Source: Lujinxingia litoralis (GTDB taxonomy: Bacteria > Myxococcota_A > Bradymonadia > Bradymonadales > Bradymonadaceae). Taken from it: 64,000 nt of DNA. The stretch spans positions 1 to 64,000 of the forward strand of contig NZ_QHKO01000001.1 of the NCBI RefSeq assembly GCF_003260125.1. Reading direction: 5' to 3'. The notes below the pieces were generated by a model, which saw nothing but the letters and a program-made list of their open reading frames with translations, was not told where the DNA came from and searched no databases. The position numbers and the translations under genes were made by a program. Positions within the stretch are counted from its first letter, which is position 1. Each line of letters begins with the position of its first letter. This document shows positions 41,524 to 50,875 of the stretch, in pieces.

Positions 41524-41558
41524 CGCCGCAGGCGTCTCCCCAACGCGCCTGACGGCGG
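41524..41558 (+). terminator. Candidate terminator of the UAA tRNA
   Basis: Interrupted stem CGCCG-AGGCG / CGCCT-CGGCG with a bulge, then CTCCTTTG, 27 nt after the tRNA. Confidence 0.35.
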
Positions 41559-41719
41559 CTCCTTTGTGCTGACGTCGGTCGTCCGCCGACTCGAGCCCAT
41601 GGGGTGCTGCCTGACGAGCGTCGCTAAACGAGATGGGATGCCACCCTCCACCCACGGCCCCCAGCGGCACCCCGGCACGCGATCACCAGCACGCGCCTCC
41701 CCCATCCTCTCCCTTCGCT

Positions 41720-42277
41720 CTAACGCGCCACGTCATCCCGTCGCGCAAGATCAAATGAGCCCAGCGCCTCCCCGCTCTGCTGATCACGCACCTCGCCAGC
41801 GGGCGCCAGCGCCCCCTCCTCCATCTGCACACGCCAGAGGCGACCGGCGCCATAAAGCGTAAGCTCCCCCATGCTCAACTCGGCCCCGTAGGCCACCAGC
41901 GTCCCCTCCATCTCCACCGCTTCGTGCTCGCCATCGCGAAGCACCGCCACAACATCAAGCTCACTGGTCGCCAGGCAGGCCTGAGCCGCCGCCACCAACG
42001 TGCGCTCGCCACACAGCGCCTGACGCAAACTCCCCGACGATGCCCCCGTGGCAGACGCCGGCTCCATCGCCAACTCAAAGCTCACGGGCTCCCTCCCCTC
42101 ATAGCGCACCCTCCCTTCCCAGGAGCCCACGACCACCGCGCTCATCTCCTCCGCGCCAAACTGATAACCGCTCTCGCTCCCATCCTCGCCACATCCCAGC
42201 GCCATGGGATTAAGCATCAAAAACCCTGCCAGCGCCCCGGCCGCCACAACATGGCGTAGTGGTGAATTCAACGTCAT
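41720..42277 (-). CDS. Hypothetical lipoprotein
   Basis: A 185-residue protein; AGGAG lies 5 nt before the ATG at 42277. A signal peptide is followed by LNPMALGC (lipobox-like) and an acidic GEDGSESG. The body is beta-rich (VVGSWEGRVRYEGREPVSFELAME, GTLVAYGAELSMGELTLYGAG) with two Cys. It has the look of a lipocalin-like or similar beta protein, but I cannot name a family. It is divergent from the TspO-like gene (161 nt between starts). Confidence 0.7.
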   Translation of the reverse strand: MTLNSPLRHVVAAGALAGFLMLNPMALGCGEDGSESGYQFGAEEMSAVVVGSWEGRVRYEGREPVSFELAMEPASATGASSGSLRQALCGERTLVAAAQACLATSELDVVAVLRDGEHEAVEMEGTLVAYGAELSMGELTLYGAGRLWRVQMEEGALAPAGEVRDQQSGEALGSFDLARRDDVAR

Positions 42278-42438
42278 CGCCACTCCTGCGTACAACATCA
42301 TCGATTCATTGAGCCTGGAATACACCCCGAAGTCTGCGCCAACGCCCCACCCCGACGCAAGCTTGCTCGCTTTGCTCCGACGCCTCGGTGCTTTTACTTG
42401 AAGATGGGCACGTCGTGACCATCCCAACGAGTCGTCTT

Positions 42439-43269
42439 ATGCCTCGCTCTCTTCTTAAAATACTCGCACTCATCATCCCCCCCCTGGCCATCAGCCTGCC
42501 TCAGCTTGCGGCTCCCCCCGGACGCTCGGTGGGTGCGATCTCTGAGACCTTCTTCAGCAACGTGCTCATCATCCCCGCCGGCTACGCCTTCTCCATCTGG
42601 GGATTCATTTACGCGGGCATCCTCACCCTGGCGCTCCTCCAGGCCCTGCCGCGCTTTGCGGAGCGGGCGCGCTATCAGCGCGCACGCCTCCCGCTGATCG
42701 TTACGATGCTCTTCAACGCCGCCTGGCTCCTCTCCTGGCAATCGCTCCTCTTCGGGACATCGCTCCTGGTCATCGCCGCTCAACTTGCCAGCGCCATCTG
42801 GCTCTACCAGGCCTTCGCCACCCACCGGGGCCGACCCGACCCCGAGCTTCGCCAGGGCTGGTCCCTGGCGCGCCTCATCCGCTGGACCCTGGGGGCTTAC
42901 GTCGCCTGGCTGACCATCGCCACTGTACTCAACGCCTCCGCTCTTCTGGTGAGCCTGGGCTGGGAGGGATGGGGCCTCGACGCCGTGACCTGGTCGGTGA
43001 TCATGCTCGTGACCGCCGCCTTGATCGGCGCCGCCCTGCGACTGGGGCTTGACGAACCCCTCGTCGCGCTGGTGTTTATCTGGGCCTTTATCGCCGTGGT
43101 TCTGGCCCCGGGGCAGAACGCCAGCATTCAGATCGTCGCCGGCGCCCTGGCGGCGCTCTTCGCCCTCGTCGCGCCCTCCACGACCCGACGCTTTTTCGTC
43201 GGCCTGAGTCGCTCCGAGCGTAGACGCTCCGAAACCAGCGCCAGCCTTCCGACCATCCCCGAAACCTGA
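42439..43269 (+). CDS. TspO/MBR-related tryptophan-rich membrane protein
   Basis: A 276-residue membrane protein with about eight helices. 'YAFSIWGFIYAGIL' and 'FNAAWLLSWQ' match the tryptophan-rich sensory protein pattern (F-x-x-W-x-x-I-Y, N-x-x-W-x-x-x-W/F). It is longer than true TspO (about 160) and matches the bigger related family. No strong ribosome site at 42439; an in-frame start at 42388 is possible. It is 16 nt before the deacetylase gene. Ligand (porphyrin or light response) is inference. Confidence 0.7.
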   Translation: MPRSLLKILALIIPPLAISLPQLAAPPGRSVGAISETFFSNVLIIPAGYAFSIWGFIYAGILTLALLQALPRFAERARYQRARLPLIVTMLFNAAWLLSWQSLLFGTSLLVIAAQLASAIWLYQAFATHRGRPDPELRQGWSLARLIRWTLGAYVAWLTIATVLNASALLVSLGWEGWGLDAVTWSVIMLVTAALIGAALRLGLDEPLVALVFIWAFIAVVLAPGQNASIQIVAGALAALFALVAPSTTRRFFVGLSRSERRRSETSASLPTIPET

Positions 43270-43285
43270 AACGAGCCGACGGATC

Positions 43286-44185
43286 TTGATCACCTATTAC
43301 AATGACCACGTGAGGGTGCCCCTCCCCCCGCGGCACCGCTTCCCGATGGCCAAATACGGCATGCTTCATCGCCGGCTCCTCGAAGAAGGCATCCTCCGCC
43401 CTTCTCAACTCCTCCCTTCGCCAGCCCTCGAACGTGCGCAGCTGATTCAGGCGCACGCTCCAGACTACGTCGACGCCTTTCTCGAAGGGCGGCTGGACCG
43501 CCGCGCCCAACGCGCCATCGGACTGCCCTGGAGCCCGGCCCTTGTCGAACGCGTACGAACCTCCATGGGAGGCACCCTGCACGCCGCCCTTCACGCCATG
43601 GACACCTCCATCAGCGGCAACCTCGCCGGGGGCACCCATCACGCCCATCGCACTCACGGCGGCGGATTCTGCGTATTCAACGACCTGGCCATCGCGGCGT
43701 TGACGCTGCTCCACCAGGGCATCCTTCAGCGCGCCGCCATCGTCGACCTCGACGTCCATCATGGCGACGGCAGCGCCACCCTACTCGCCAGTACCCCTGA
43801 GATCTTTACGTTGAGCCTTCACGGGCAAAAGAACTACCCCTTTCATAAACCCCCCGGCGATCTGGATGTCGGCCTCCCCGACGGCTGCGATGACCTCACC
43901 TACCTCAACGCGCTCGAAGAAGCCCTGGACGCCGTCTGGAATCACGCCCCGGAGCTCATCCTCTACCAGGCCGGCGTCGATCCCCTGCAGGCCGACAGCC
44001 TCGGCCGCCTCGACCTCTCCCTGGACGGCCTTCGCCAACGCGACCTGATGGTGCTCGCCGGCGCGCACGCCCGCGGCATCCCTGTGGCGCTCACCCTGGG
44101 GGGCGGCTACGCGCATCCCATTGAATTGACCGTCGAGGCCTACGCCCAGACCTATCAGGTCGCTCGCCAGGTCTACGGCCGCTGA
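43286..44185 (+). CDS. Histone deacetylase-like amidohydrolase (class IV type)
   Basis: A 299-residue enzyme. It has a TTG start: the family's N-terminal P-x-x-HRFPM-x-K motif is encoded before the first ATG, so a downstream ATG would truncate it. Zinc and catalytic residues are in order: GGTHHAHRTHGGGFCVFNDLA (His-His, charge relay), VDLDVHHGDGSA (Asp and His zinc ligands), YQAGVDPLQADSLG (Asp), then LTLGGGYAHP. This is the arginase-fold deacetylase family; bacterial members act on acetylated lysines, polyamines or small molecules. It is in an operon with the TspO-like gene. Confidence 0.88.
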   Translation: MITYYNDHVRVPLPPRHRFPMAKYGMLHRRLLEEGILRPSQLLPSPALERAQLIQAHAPDYVDAFLEGRLDRRAQRAIGLPWSPALVERVRTSMGGTLHAALHAMDTSISGNLAGGTHHAHRTHGGGFCVFNDLAIAALTLLHQGILQRAAIVDLDVHHGDGSATLLASTPEIFTLSLHGQKNYPFHKPPGDLDVGLPDGCDDLTYLNALEEALDAVWNHAPELILYQAGVDPLQADSLGRLDLSLDGLRQRDLMVLAGAHARGIPVALTLGGGYAHPIELTVEAYAQTYQVARQVYGR

Positions 44186-44189
44186 TCCC

Positions 44190-44852
44190 TCAGCGCCGAT
44201 AAGGGTGACCCAGCTCCCGGCCCAGGGCACTTAAAAAGTGCTCCATCACCTCGATGCGCTCTGCGGCGATCGTGCGGGCCGCCTCGGTATGCAGGAGCCC
44301 CGGCAACTTGAAGAGCTTGGCAAACACGTGATCCAGCGTGAACACACCGTCGTCGGGCTCGCGCTCCTGACAAAAAGGATCGCGCGGGTCAAAAGATAAG
44401 CGCCCCAGCGCCCCGCCCGTCTCCAGGGTCCGCATCAACCCCACCGCCCCGAGCGCATCCAGGCGGTCCGCGTCGCATACGATCTTCGCCTCCAACGACT
44501 CCGGCACATAACCCGCCGAATACGAGTGGCGCTGAATCGCCTCAAAGAGCAACGCGCGCTGCGCCGGACTCATGCGCTCTCCCACCCACGTCACCGCGGC
44601 CTCCGCCGACAGTGTCGACGCCCGCCGGCGCTCCGGATGATCCTTGGGAAGGTTCACCAGATCGTGCAGCCAGGCCCCGACCTCCACTACCTCCCGATCC
44701 CCTCCCTCCACCTCCCACAGCCTCAACGCCACGCGATGCACGCGCCGCAGATGCGCCACGTCATGGCCCGCGGTCGCGGCCATCGCCCCCTCGGCATGTG
44801 CGCAGGCAGCTTCACTCAACGACATCAGAACCGGTGCTTCTTGCTCGCTCAT
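44190..44852 (-). CDS. HD-domain hydrolase
   Basis: A 220-residue protein, preceded by AGAAGGAG 7 nt before the ATG. The HD signature: H30 in GHDVAHLRRVHRVA, then GAWLHDLVN (HD doublet), and VCDADRLDALGAVG (last Asp). This is the YedJ-type HD family of nucleotide or phosphate hydrolases. It converges on the deacetylase (4 nt between stops). Confidence 0.88.
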   Translation of the reverse strand: MSEQEAPVLMSLSEAACAHAEGAMAATAGHDVAHLRRVHRVALRLWEVEGGDREVVEVGAWLHDLVNLPKDHPERRRASTLSAEAAVTWVGERMSPAQRALLFEAIQRHSYSAGYVPESLEAKIVCDADRLDALGAVGLMRTLETGGALGRLSFDPRDPFCQEREPDDGVFTLDHVFAKLFKLPGLLHTEAARTIAAERIEVMEHFLSALGRELGHPYRR

Positions 44853-44962
44853 CCTCTTCTCCTTCTCTCCAGCGCTTCTCAGTCGCGTTCCCTCTCCCTC
44901 TTGCGGCGCAAGAGCCTACCGAATTAAGCCCCAACCGCCAGGCCTCCTCACCCTCTCCCCAC

Positions 44963-44988
44963 AAAAAAGCGGCCCCTGTCGGGGCCGC
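44963..44988 (-). terminator. Terminator of the DUF1501 operon
   Basis: Minus-strand stem GCGGCCCC / GGGGCCGC with a 4-nt loop and U6, 34 nt after the DUF1501 stop. Confidence 0.9.
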
Positions 44989-45021
44989 CTTCGTCACCAA
45001 AAACCTGAGACACGCCTTCGC

Positions 45022-46272
45022 TCAGCTGAAGATGTCCAGGTCGTCTTCTTTGAGTTCAAAGCGACCGGCCAGAGGATGGTCCGCCAGCCCGGCGTGCCGG
45101 CGCAACGCCCGATGCACATGCTCCGGGCGCAGACGCACCCCCTCATACTCCAGCTCCAACGTAGTCGGGTTCACGTTAAAGGGACGCTGCTCCTCGTCGG
45201 TCGCCCCCAGCACCCGGTTGCCACGAATGCCCGGTCCCAGCGCCATCATCGACCCGATGGCCCAGTGATCCTTGCCCTGATCGGAGTTGTAATTCGGCGT
45301 ACGCCCGAAGTCCGAGGCCATCACCACCACGATCTGGTCGCGCAGCCCCATCGTCTCGGCCTCTTCCAGAAGAAAGTCGACCGCATCGAGCACCAGCTGC
45401 AACTTCGGCAACTGAACCGTGTCGTTCTGAGCATGGCTGTCAAACCCGTTGAGCACCAGGTTCACGGCCACCGATAGCCCCGCCTTAAACGCGGCCAGCG
45501 CCACCATCGCCTGCGCCTTCATCTCGTTATCCCGCGGCAAACTCGTGGGCAGATGGTCCCGGATCCGACTCAGCTCCTTCGCGCCCATCCGCGCGGTAAA
45601 GAGCGAGCTGCGCGCCGCGCGCTCCGAGGGAAGGTGGCTATGGTCCTGGCCGGCGGCATGGCGGGCATCCACCGCTTGCTGAATCAATTCGGCCGCCCCC
45701 GGAGCATGGTAGGGCTTATGCGCAAACCCTTCTTTGTGATCCGGATCCGCCAACCCCTTAAGGTGACTGACATTGCTCACCCGCGTCAGCGGCAACAACG
45801 CCCCGGTTGCGTCATGACCGCCGTAGCTGAGGTAAGACAACGGAAGGTTCGGCGCGTGGGCCGCCGCCGCCAGCGCCGCAAAGGTGGGATACTCCGGATT
45901 CTCCAGACTCCCGGTCCATGCGTAACGCTCCCCGACCGCGTGCCCGGTCGTCGCCATGTCCACGCCGTTGATCACCAGCAGCTCGCTGGCGTACTTCTCG
46001 AAGAAGTACTGATTATTACCCACCGGCGCGTACTTAATCGGGCTGGAAGCGATGGTGCCAATCTCACCCTGGCCATACGCCGTGTTGATGCCGTTCACCC
46101 CTTTGGGATCGCAGAGATAGGTCGTATCCCACCCCCCGATGGCGTTGACCATCACGTAATACGGCCCCGGGTAATTCATCTCCTCGGCCCGGGCGATGCG
46201 CCCAAACGCCATCGGAGATACCACCGTCATGCCGGCCATGCCGGCGAGTTTGATAAAGTCACGTCGATTCAT
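45022..46272 (-). CDS. DUF1501 family protein with Tat-like signal
   Basis: A 416-residue protein; AGGAGG lies 5-6 nt before the ATG at 46272. MNRRDFIKLAG is a twin-arginine signal (RRDFIK). The domain resembles the alkaline-phosphatase-like DUF1501 family: VNAIGGWDTTYL near the start, NGFDSHAQND, VVVMASDFGRTPNYN and DHWAIGSMMALG near the end. The Asp and His in these motifs are where sulfatase/phosphatase-like metal ligands lie. It follows the cytochrome-type gene by 10 nt. A role in the periplasm with that protein is inferred. Confidence 0.85.
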   Translation of the reverse strand: MNRRDFIKLAGMAGMTVVSPMAFGRIARAEEMNYPGPYYVMVNAIGGWDTTYLCDPKGVNGINTAYGQGEIGTIASSPIKYAPVGNNQYFFEKYASELLVINGVDMATTGHAVGERYAWTGSLENPEYPTFAALAAAAHAPNLPLSYLSYGGHDATGALLPLTRVSNVSHLKGLADPDHKEGFAHKPYHAPGAAELIQQAVDARHAAGQDHSHLPSERAARSSLFTARMGAKELSRIRDHLPTSLPRDNEMKAQAMVALAAFKAGLSVAVNLVLNGFDSHAQNDTVQLPKLQLVLDAVDFLLEEAETMGLRDQIVVVMASDFGRTPNYNSDQGKDHWAIGSMMALGPGIRGNRVLGATDEEQRPFNVNPTTLELEYEGVRLRPEHVHRALRRHAGLADHPLAGRFELKEDDLDIFS

Positions 46273-46282
46273 AGCAACCTCC

Positions 46283-48748
46283 TTAGAGGTAGAGGAACTC
46301 AAACGAGGACACCAGGTAGCTGATCACGCCGGACCACGCCCGCAGCGCGTAGGTCGGGTCGCGTTCCAGGCTATCGCCGCGACACCAGTCGCTGAGTCGC
46401 TCCGAGTAGTACGCTTCGCCAGCAGCCATCCCGGCCTGTCCGTCTTCCATCAGGTCGACGAAGAGCTGATAGGTGCGGTCAATCTCGGCGTGATCCGCCG
46501 GCAAGTCCTCACCCAGGATGCGCAAGTGCAGGTGCTGAATGTTCTCCCGGATACGCGCCTCGGCGGCACTGTTGCCGGGCAGGTCATCCAGCTCCACGTA
46601 GGGGAAGAGCAGACGCTGGCCGGCCGCGGTCTCAAACTCCCGGGGGACATTCTGGCAGGCCAGCTCGTTGGCCATCACCATCGACACCGCACCCATCACA
46701 CCGCTGGGCGTGTCCAGCCGCTCGGTCAGGTTGTCGTAGTTAATGCCTCCGTACAGGTAGCGATACAGGTGGGGCGCGAAGGCCTCAAAGGGCCCCCACA
46801 TCCACTCGCGGCCAAACACCGACGTAATGCGACGGGTCATCGCCTCGGGATGTAGAAGGCGTGGGCCACCAAATTCTTCCAGCTCCACGCTGCGCTCCGG
46901 TGTCAGCATCTGTGAATCGATGTCGACCGCCCGGAAGTAGGGGCTAAAGACCAACTCCCGAATGGCCACCCGGGCGCTCTCCCCATTGTCGCGCATCTGC
47001 GTGGCCACACGCTGAATAAACGCGTCCTGCACTCGGTACGCCTTGAGCCGGGCCTCGTAGTTGGGGGCGGCCGGGTCAGCAGGCTTGTCGAGCGGCGGTC
47101 GACGTAGCACCACTCGGTACATATGGCGCACCATCGTGTGGAAATAGCGGGGGTCTTCGGCCACACGCTGCCCCAGCCACCTTAACCCCTGCCAGACATC
47201 GTCATCGGCGATCTCCTCGCCGTTAAACCCGGCCGGGAACATCCCATCGAAGCGATTATCGCGGACCGGCAGGTAGTGACCGTAGTTGTTGTAGGTGCGG
47301 TATAGCTGAGCCACCGGATCCATCGGCACGTGACACACCGCGCAATCCGCGGCGTTGCGGGTCGGATTCTCAATGTCTGCCACTGCCGTCGGATCGGTCG
47401 CCTCCGTCATCAGGTTGTTGATGTCCACCCCGAGAAAGAGCAGGTAGAAATAGGACGAACGCTTGCGGTTGAGGTTCGTGTTCGTCGACGGATACCGCCC
47501 GGTCATCATGTACGAGGTCAACACCCCGGCGTGCGGGTACTCGCCACGCATCCCCGAGGAGGTGATCGCAGGCAGCCGCGCCGGCTTAAACTCCAGGTGG
47601 TCCTGGTCGTCATCAAAGTCAACCTGGTTCTCCACCCCGTAAGACTTCGCCGAGTAGGGATTCACCATCAGGTAATCCGCCGTCACAAACTCGCTGATCG
47701 GCAGATCGTTTTTGACGATGTGCGAAAAGAGCGCCAGGGGCTCTCGCCCCAGACCATGACGCCCCAGCAACGCGATCTCGTTGCGGGCCTCCACGCTCAA
47801 CCCCATCTCCGCCCACCACCGCCGCCCCGGGTAGTGGTTCGAGTTGAGCACGTTGTCCGGCGGGTTGCCCTGGATGAAGTAGTCGGTCAAGAAGATGTCC
47901 GCCAGACCTTCTTCCAGGCGCTCATAAAACCCCGCCTCAGCATAGAGGCCGCTCAGCACCTCATCGATCCCCTCCGCGCCGCGCGCCTCAACCTTCGCGA
48001 TCTCCTCGGCGGTCGGTACCCGACTGGCCAACGTCATCGTCATTCGGCTGAGCCAGTCGAGGTCGTTCATATACTCGACCCCGGCGAAAAAGCCCTCCTC
48101 ATCGAGGTCCACGCCCCCGGGACAGGGATCCGGCGCATCCAGCCGCTCCGAAAACTCCCGCAAGGTGTCAGCCTGCCAGCTCTCTGTGCCAAACACCTCG
48201 CCGCCCCCGTGAATCACCTGGCCGGTCGCCTTGAGCACCAGCAAGGACTGGTCATCAAACTCCTCCAGACGCTCGCGCCCAAACCCCGAGAGTTCATCGT
48301 AGTTGCGGGAGAGGTGATCCTCTGCGTAGAGCCGCTCGGTCGCCAACTCGAAGTCGCTGTTGACCGCACCGAATCCGTTCTCCATGTGGCAGGACTGGCA
48401 CTGACGCGAGACCACGTCGGTCCAGACCTCGCGCTCAAAGAACTGCGCGTTCGACCGACAGGGCTCCTGGCCCTCCGGCGGGTTGCCGGGATGGGGGTCG
48501 GTGGGATCGCCAGGATCTCCCGGGTTCGACGGGTCACGCGGATTCGAAGGGTCCACCGGATCAAAGGGATTGGACGGGTCCTGCGGCTGATACCCGTCCC
48601 CTCCCCCGGCATCGGGGCTCGATGGTGCCTTCGACAGGTCTGGCCCCCCTTCCACGTTCAACTGCCCTTCGCAGGCACTCAAGAGCAGCGCCCCCACAAC
48701 CAGGGGCCACAGCTTCATCCCGCCTACTTTTTCGCTTCTTCGCTCCAT
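46283..48748 (-). CDS. Cytochrome c-type DUF1588/DUF1592-like lipoprotein
   Basis: An 821-residue lipoprotein; AGGAG lies 4 nt before the ATG at 48748. The signal ends LLLSAC (lipobox). A Pro/Asp/Asn-rich linker (about 40-95, units of D-P-S-N-P and similar) leads into a c-type heme site CQSCH, and a second CAVCH occurs around residue 490 with M-D-P next to it. The sequence between follows the planctomycete DUF1592/DUF1588 type (ALASRVPTAEE, FLTDYFIQGN, SSGMRGEYPHAGVLTSYMM, YRVVLRRPP). First gene of an operon with the DUF1501 protein, a pairing common in Planctomycetes and deltaproteobacterial relatives. Substrate unknown. Confidence 0.85.
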   Translation of the reverse strand: MERRSEKVGGMKLWPLVVGALLLSACEGQLNVEGGPDLSKAPSSPDAGGGDGYQPQDPSNPFDPVDPSNPRDPSNPGDPGDPTDPHPGNPPEGQEPCRSNAQFFEREVWTDVVSRQCQSCHMENGFGAVNSDFELATERLYAEDHLSRNYDELSGFGRERLEEFDDQSLLVLKATGQVIHGGGEVFGTESWQADTLREFSERLDAPDPCPGGVDLDEEGFFAGVEYMNDLDWLSRMTMTLASRVPTAEEIAKVEARGAEGIDEVLSGLYAEAGFYERLEEGLADIFLTDYFIQGNPPDNVLNSNHYPGRRWWAEMGLSVEARNEIALLGRHGLGREPLALFSHIVKNDLPISEFVTADYLMVNPYSAKSYGVENQVDFDDDQDHLEFKPARLPAITSSGMRGEYPHAGVLTSYMMTGRYPSTNTNLNRKRSSYFYLLFLGVDINNLMTEATDPTAVADIENPTRNAADCAVCHVPMDPVAQLYRTYNNYGHYLPVRDNRFDGMFPAGFNGEEIADDDVWQGLRWLGQRVAEDPRYFHTMVRHMYRVVLRRPPLDKPADPAAPNYEARLKAYRVQDAFIQRVATQMRDNGESARVAIRELVFSPYFRAVDIDSQMLTPERSVELEEFGGPRLLHPEAMTRRITSVFGREWMWGPFEAFAPHLYRYLYGGINYDNLTERLDTPSGVMGAVSMVMANELACQNVPREFETAAGQRLLFPYVELDDLPGNSAAEARIRENIQHLHLRILGEDLPADHAEIDRTYQLFVDLMEDGQAGMAAGEAYYSERLSDWCRGDSLERDPTYALRAWSGVISYLVSSFEFLYL

Positions 48749-48940
48749 GGTACTCCTCATCGGCTCGACGCGTTGCCTCAGGTCTCAGCGCAACGCTTCT
48801 GCTTGCCTACTCCCTGTATCTGACCAACAGCTACGTCCCAGGGATGCGGCAACCTAACACACCCAAAAAAGCCAAAAAACTAGCAAAAACAAGCACTTAC
48901 AACGATTAACACCCCGTTTCATATGCCCGTTAAGGCTCTT

Positions 48941-50752
48941 ATGACCGCCGACGACACCCCCTCCACGAGTTCTCCCTCCTCCCATCCCGCCCCCCCTCCA
49001 CACGCCCGAGTCGACTGGCGGCGCCTTGTGGCGCTGGCCTCGCCACACTGGCGCCCGCTCGCGCTGGCAACGCTCTCGTTGGTGATCGGTTCGGGGATTA
49101 CCCTGGCCTACCCCCAGGTGGGACGCGTGGTCGTCGACGAGGTGCTCTCCGAGGGAGCCCGCTACGAACTGAGCACGGTCGGGCTGGCGCTGCTGGGGCT
49201 CTTTTTGCTCCAGGCCGTGTTTGTCAGCCTGCGCTACTACCTCTTCACCGTGGTCGGTGACCGCGTGGTCGCCGACCTGCGCAAAGACCTCTACAGCGCC
49301 ATCATCGGTCGGGAGATGGCCTTCTTTGATGCGACCCGAACCGGGGAGCTGACGAGCCGCCTGGCCAGCGACACCCAGCTCTTGCAGAGTGTGGTGACGA
49401 CAAACCTGTCCATGGCACTACGCTACGGGGTCCAGGCCATCGGTGGGCTGATCTTTCTCTTCGTCACCAACGTGAAGCTCTCCCTGGTGATGGTGGTCGT
49501 CTTACCGGTCGTGGCAGGCGTGGCCATGGCCTATGGCCGCCGCGTCCGTAAGCTCTCCCGCCACGTCCAAGACGCAATCGCCGACTCCACCTCGCTGGCC
49601 GAAGAGAGCATCGCGGGCGTTCGCACCGTGCGCAGCTTCGGTCGCGAGGCACGCGAGCAAGAGCGCTACTCCGAGGCAATCGAACGCAGCTTTACGCTGG
49701 CGCGCACCCGGGCGGTCCTGGGAGCGTTCTTTGGTGGGGGCGTCACCTTTTTAGCCTACGCCACCATCGCCGTGATCATCTGGGTCGGCGGCCAGCTGGT
49801 GCTCTCGGAGGCCATGAGCCCCGGAGAGCTCACCGCCTACATTCTCTACGTCCTCTTTGTCGCCGTCTCACTGGGCGTGATGAGCGGCCTGTGGACCGAC
49901 TTTGCCCGGGCCCTCGGCGCCGGAGAACGGGTCTTTGGTCTGCTGGACGCCGCGGCCGAAGCACGCGTCGCGACACACGATGAGACCACCACCGAGGCAC
50001 AGATCACCCGGGGCCATGTGCGTTTTGATCACGTCTCCTTCACCTACCCAACTCGCCCCACAGCCCCCGTGCTTCACGACGTGTCTTTTGACATGCAGCC
50101 CGGGCAGAAACTCGCCGTGGTCGGTGCCTCCGGAGCAGGAAAGAGCACGATCGCCAACCTGCTTTCCGGCTTCTATGAGGTGGATCAGGGGAGCGTAAGC
50201 CTGGACCAGCGAGCCATTGCCGACTGGAGCGAGGAAGCCCTCCGCGAAGGACTGGGGATGGTCGCCCAGGAACCGGTGCTCTTCTCGGGCACCGTGGCCG
50301 AGAACGTGCGCTATGGCAGACCGGAGGCCAGCGACCAGGAGGTGCGTGAGGCAATGGCGGCGGCCAATGCGTTGAGCTTTGTCGAAGCCTTCCCCGAGGG
50401 GCTCGATACGGTGGTCGGTGAGCGAGGCGTCCGCTTGAGTGGTGGCCAGAAGCAGCGGGTGGCAATCGCGCGGGCTCTGCTCAAGGATCCGCGGGTGCTG
50501 ATTCTCGACGAAGCCACCAGCGCGCTGGATGTCGAGAGCGAAAAGCTGGTGCAGGAGGCGCTCGACCGCTTGATGGAGGGACGCACCACACTGATCATCG
50601 CCCACCGCCTCTCCACCGTGGCCCGTGCCGATCAGATTGTGGTGTTAGAGCGCGGTGAGCTCAAAGAGCAAGGCAGCCCCGCTGAGTTGCTACAGGCCGG
50701 TGGACTCTACGCACGCATGGTGCAGCTGCAGGCCATCGATGAGCTCAGCTGA
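48941..50752 (+). CDS. ABC transporter, fused permease-ATPase (MsbA type)
   Basis: A 603-residue half-transporter. I prefer the ATG at 48941 (AAGG 5 nt upstream) over the one at 48923. A Pro/Ser-rich leader precedes six transmembrane helices (about 40-315). The ATPase domain has Walker A GASGAGKST, Q-loop VAQEPVLFSG, signature LSGGQKQR, Walker B VLILDEATSALD and H-loop IIAHRLSTV. It is a lipid or drug exporter of the MsbA/LmrA type, working as a homodimer. It is divergent from the cytochrome operon. Confidence 0.93.
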   Translation: MTADDTPSTSSPSSHPAPPPHARVDWRRLVALASPHWRPLALATLSLVIGSGITLAYPQVGRVVVDEVLSEGARYELSTVGLALLGLFLLQAVFVSLRYYLFTVVGDRVVADLRKDLYSAIIGREMAFFDATRTGELTSRLASDTQLLQSVVTTNLSMALRYGVQAIGGLIFLFVTNVKLSLVMVVVLPVVAGVAMAYGRRVRKLSRHVQDAIADSTSLAEESIAGVRTVRSFGREAREQERYSEAIERSFTLARTRAVLGAFFGGGVTFLAYATIAVIIWVGGQLVLSEAMSPGELTAYILYVLFVAVSLGVMSGLWTDFARALGAGERVFGLLDAAAEARVATHDETTTEAQITRGHVRFDHVSFTYPTRPTAPVLHDVSFDMQPGQKLAVVGASGAGKSTIANLLSGFYEVDQGSVSLDQRAIADWSEEALREGLGMVAQEPVLFSGTVAENVRYGRPEASDQEVREAMAAANALSFVEAFPEGLDTVVGERGVRLSGGQKQRVAIARALLKDPRVLILDEATSALDVESEKLVQEALDRLMEGRTTLIIAHRLSTVARADQIVVLERGELKEQGSPAELLQAGGLYARMVQLQAIDELS

Positions 50753-50764
50753 GGCCCCTCCACA

Positions 50765-50796
50765 ACAAAGCCCCGGCCAGTCAGCCGGGGCTTTGT
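50765..50796 (+). terminator. Terminator of the ABC transporter gene
   Basis: Stem ACAAAGCCCCGGC / GCCGGGGCTTTGT with a 6-nt loop, starting 13 nt after the stop. It lacks a long U run. Confidence 0.75.
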
Positions 50797-50875
50797 CGTA
50801 GTGCACTCATGGTCATCCCGCGCGGGTCGGCTCTCAGGAAGTGCCTGACCCGGCGGAGGCGTGCGCGGTGGTCGC

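Noticed and set aside
47330..48823. 497-residue plus-strand open frame
   Set aside because: Antisense to the cytochrome-type gene; Arg/His/Val-rich with no start signal.
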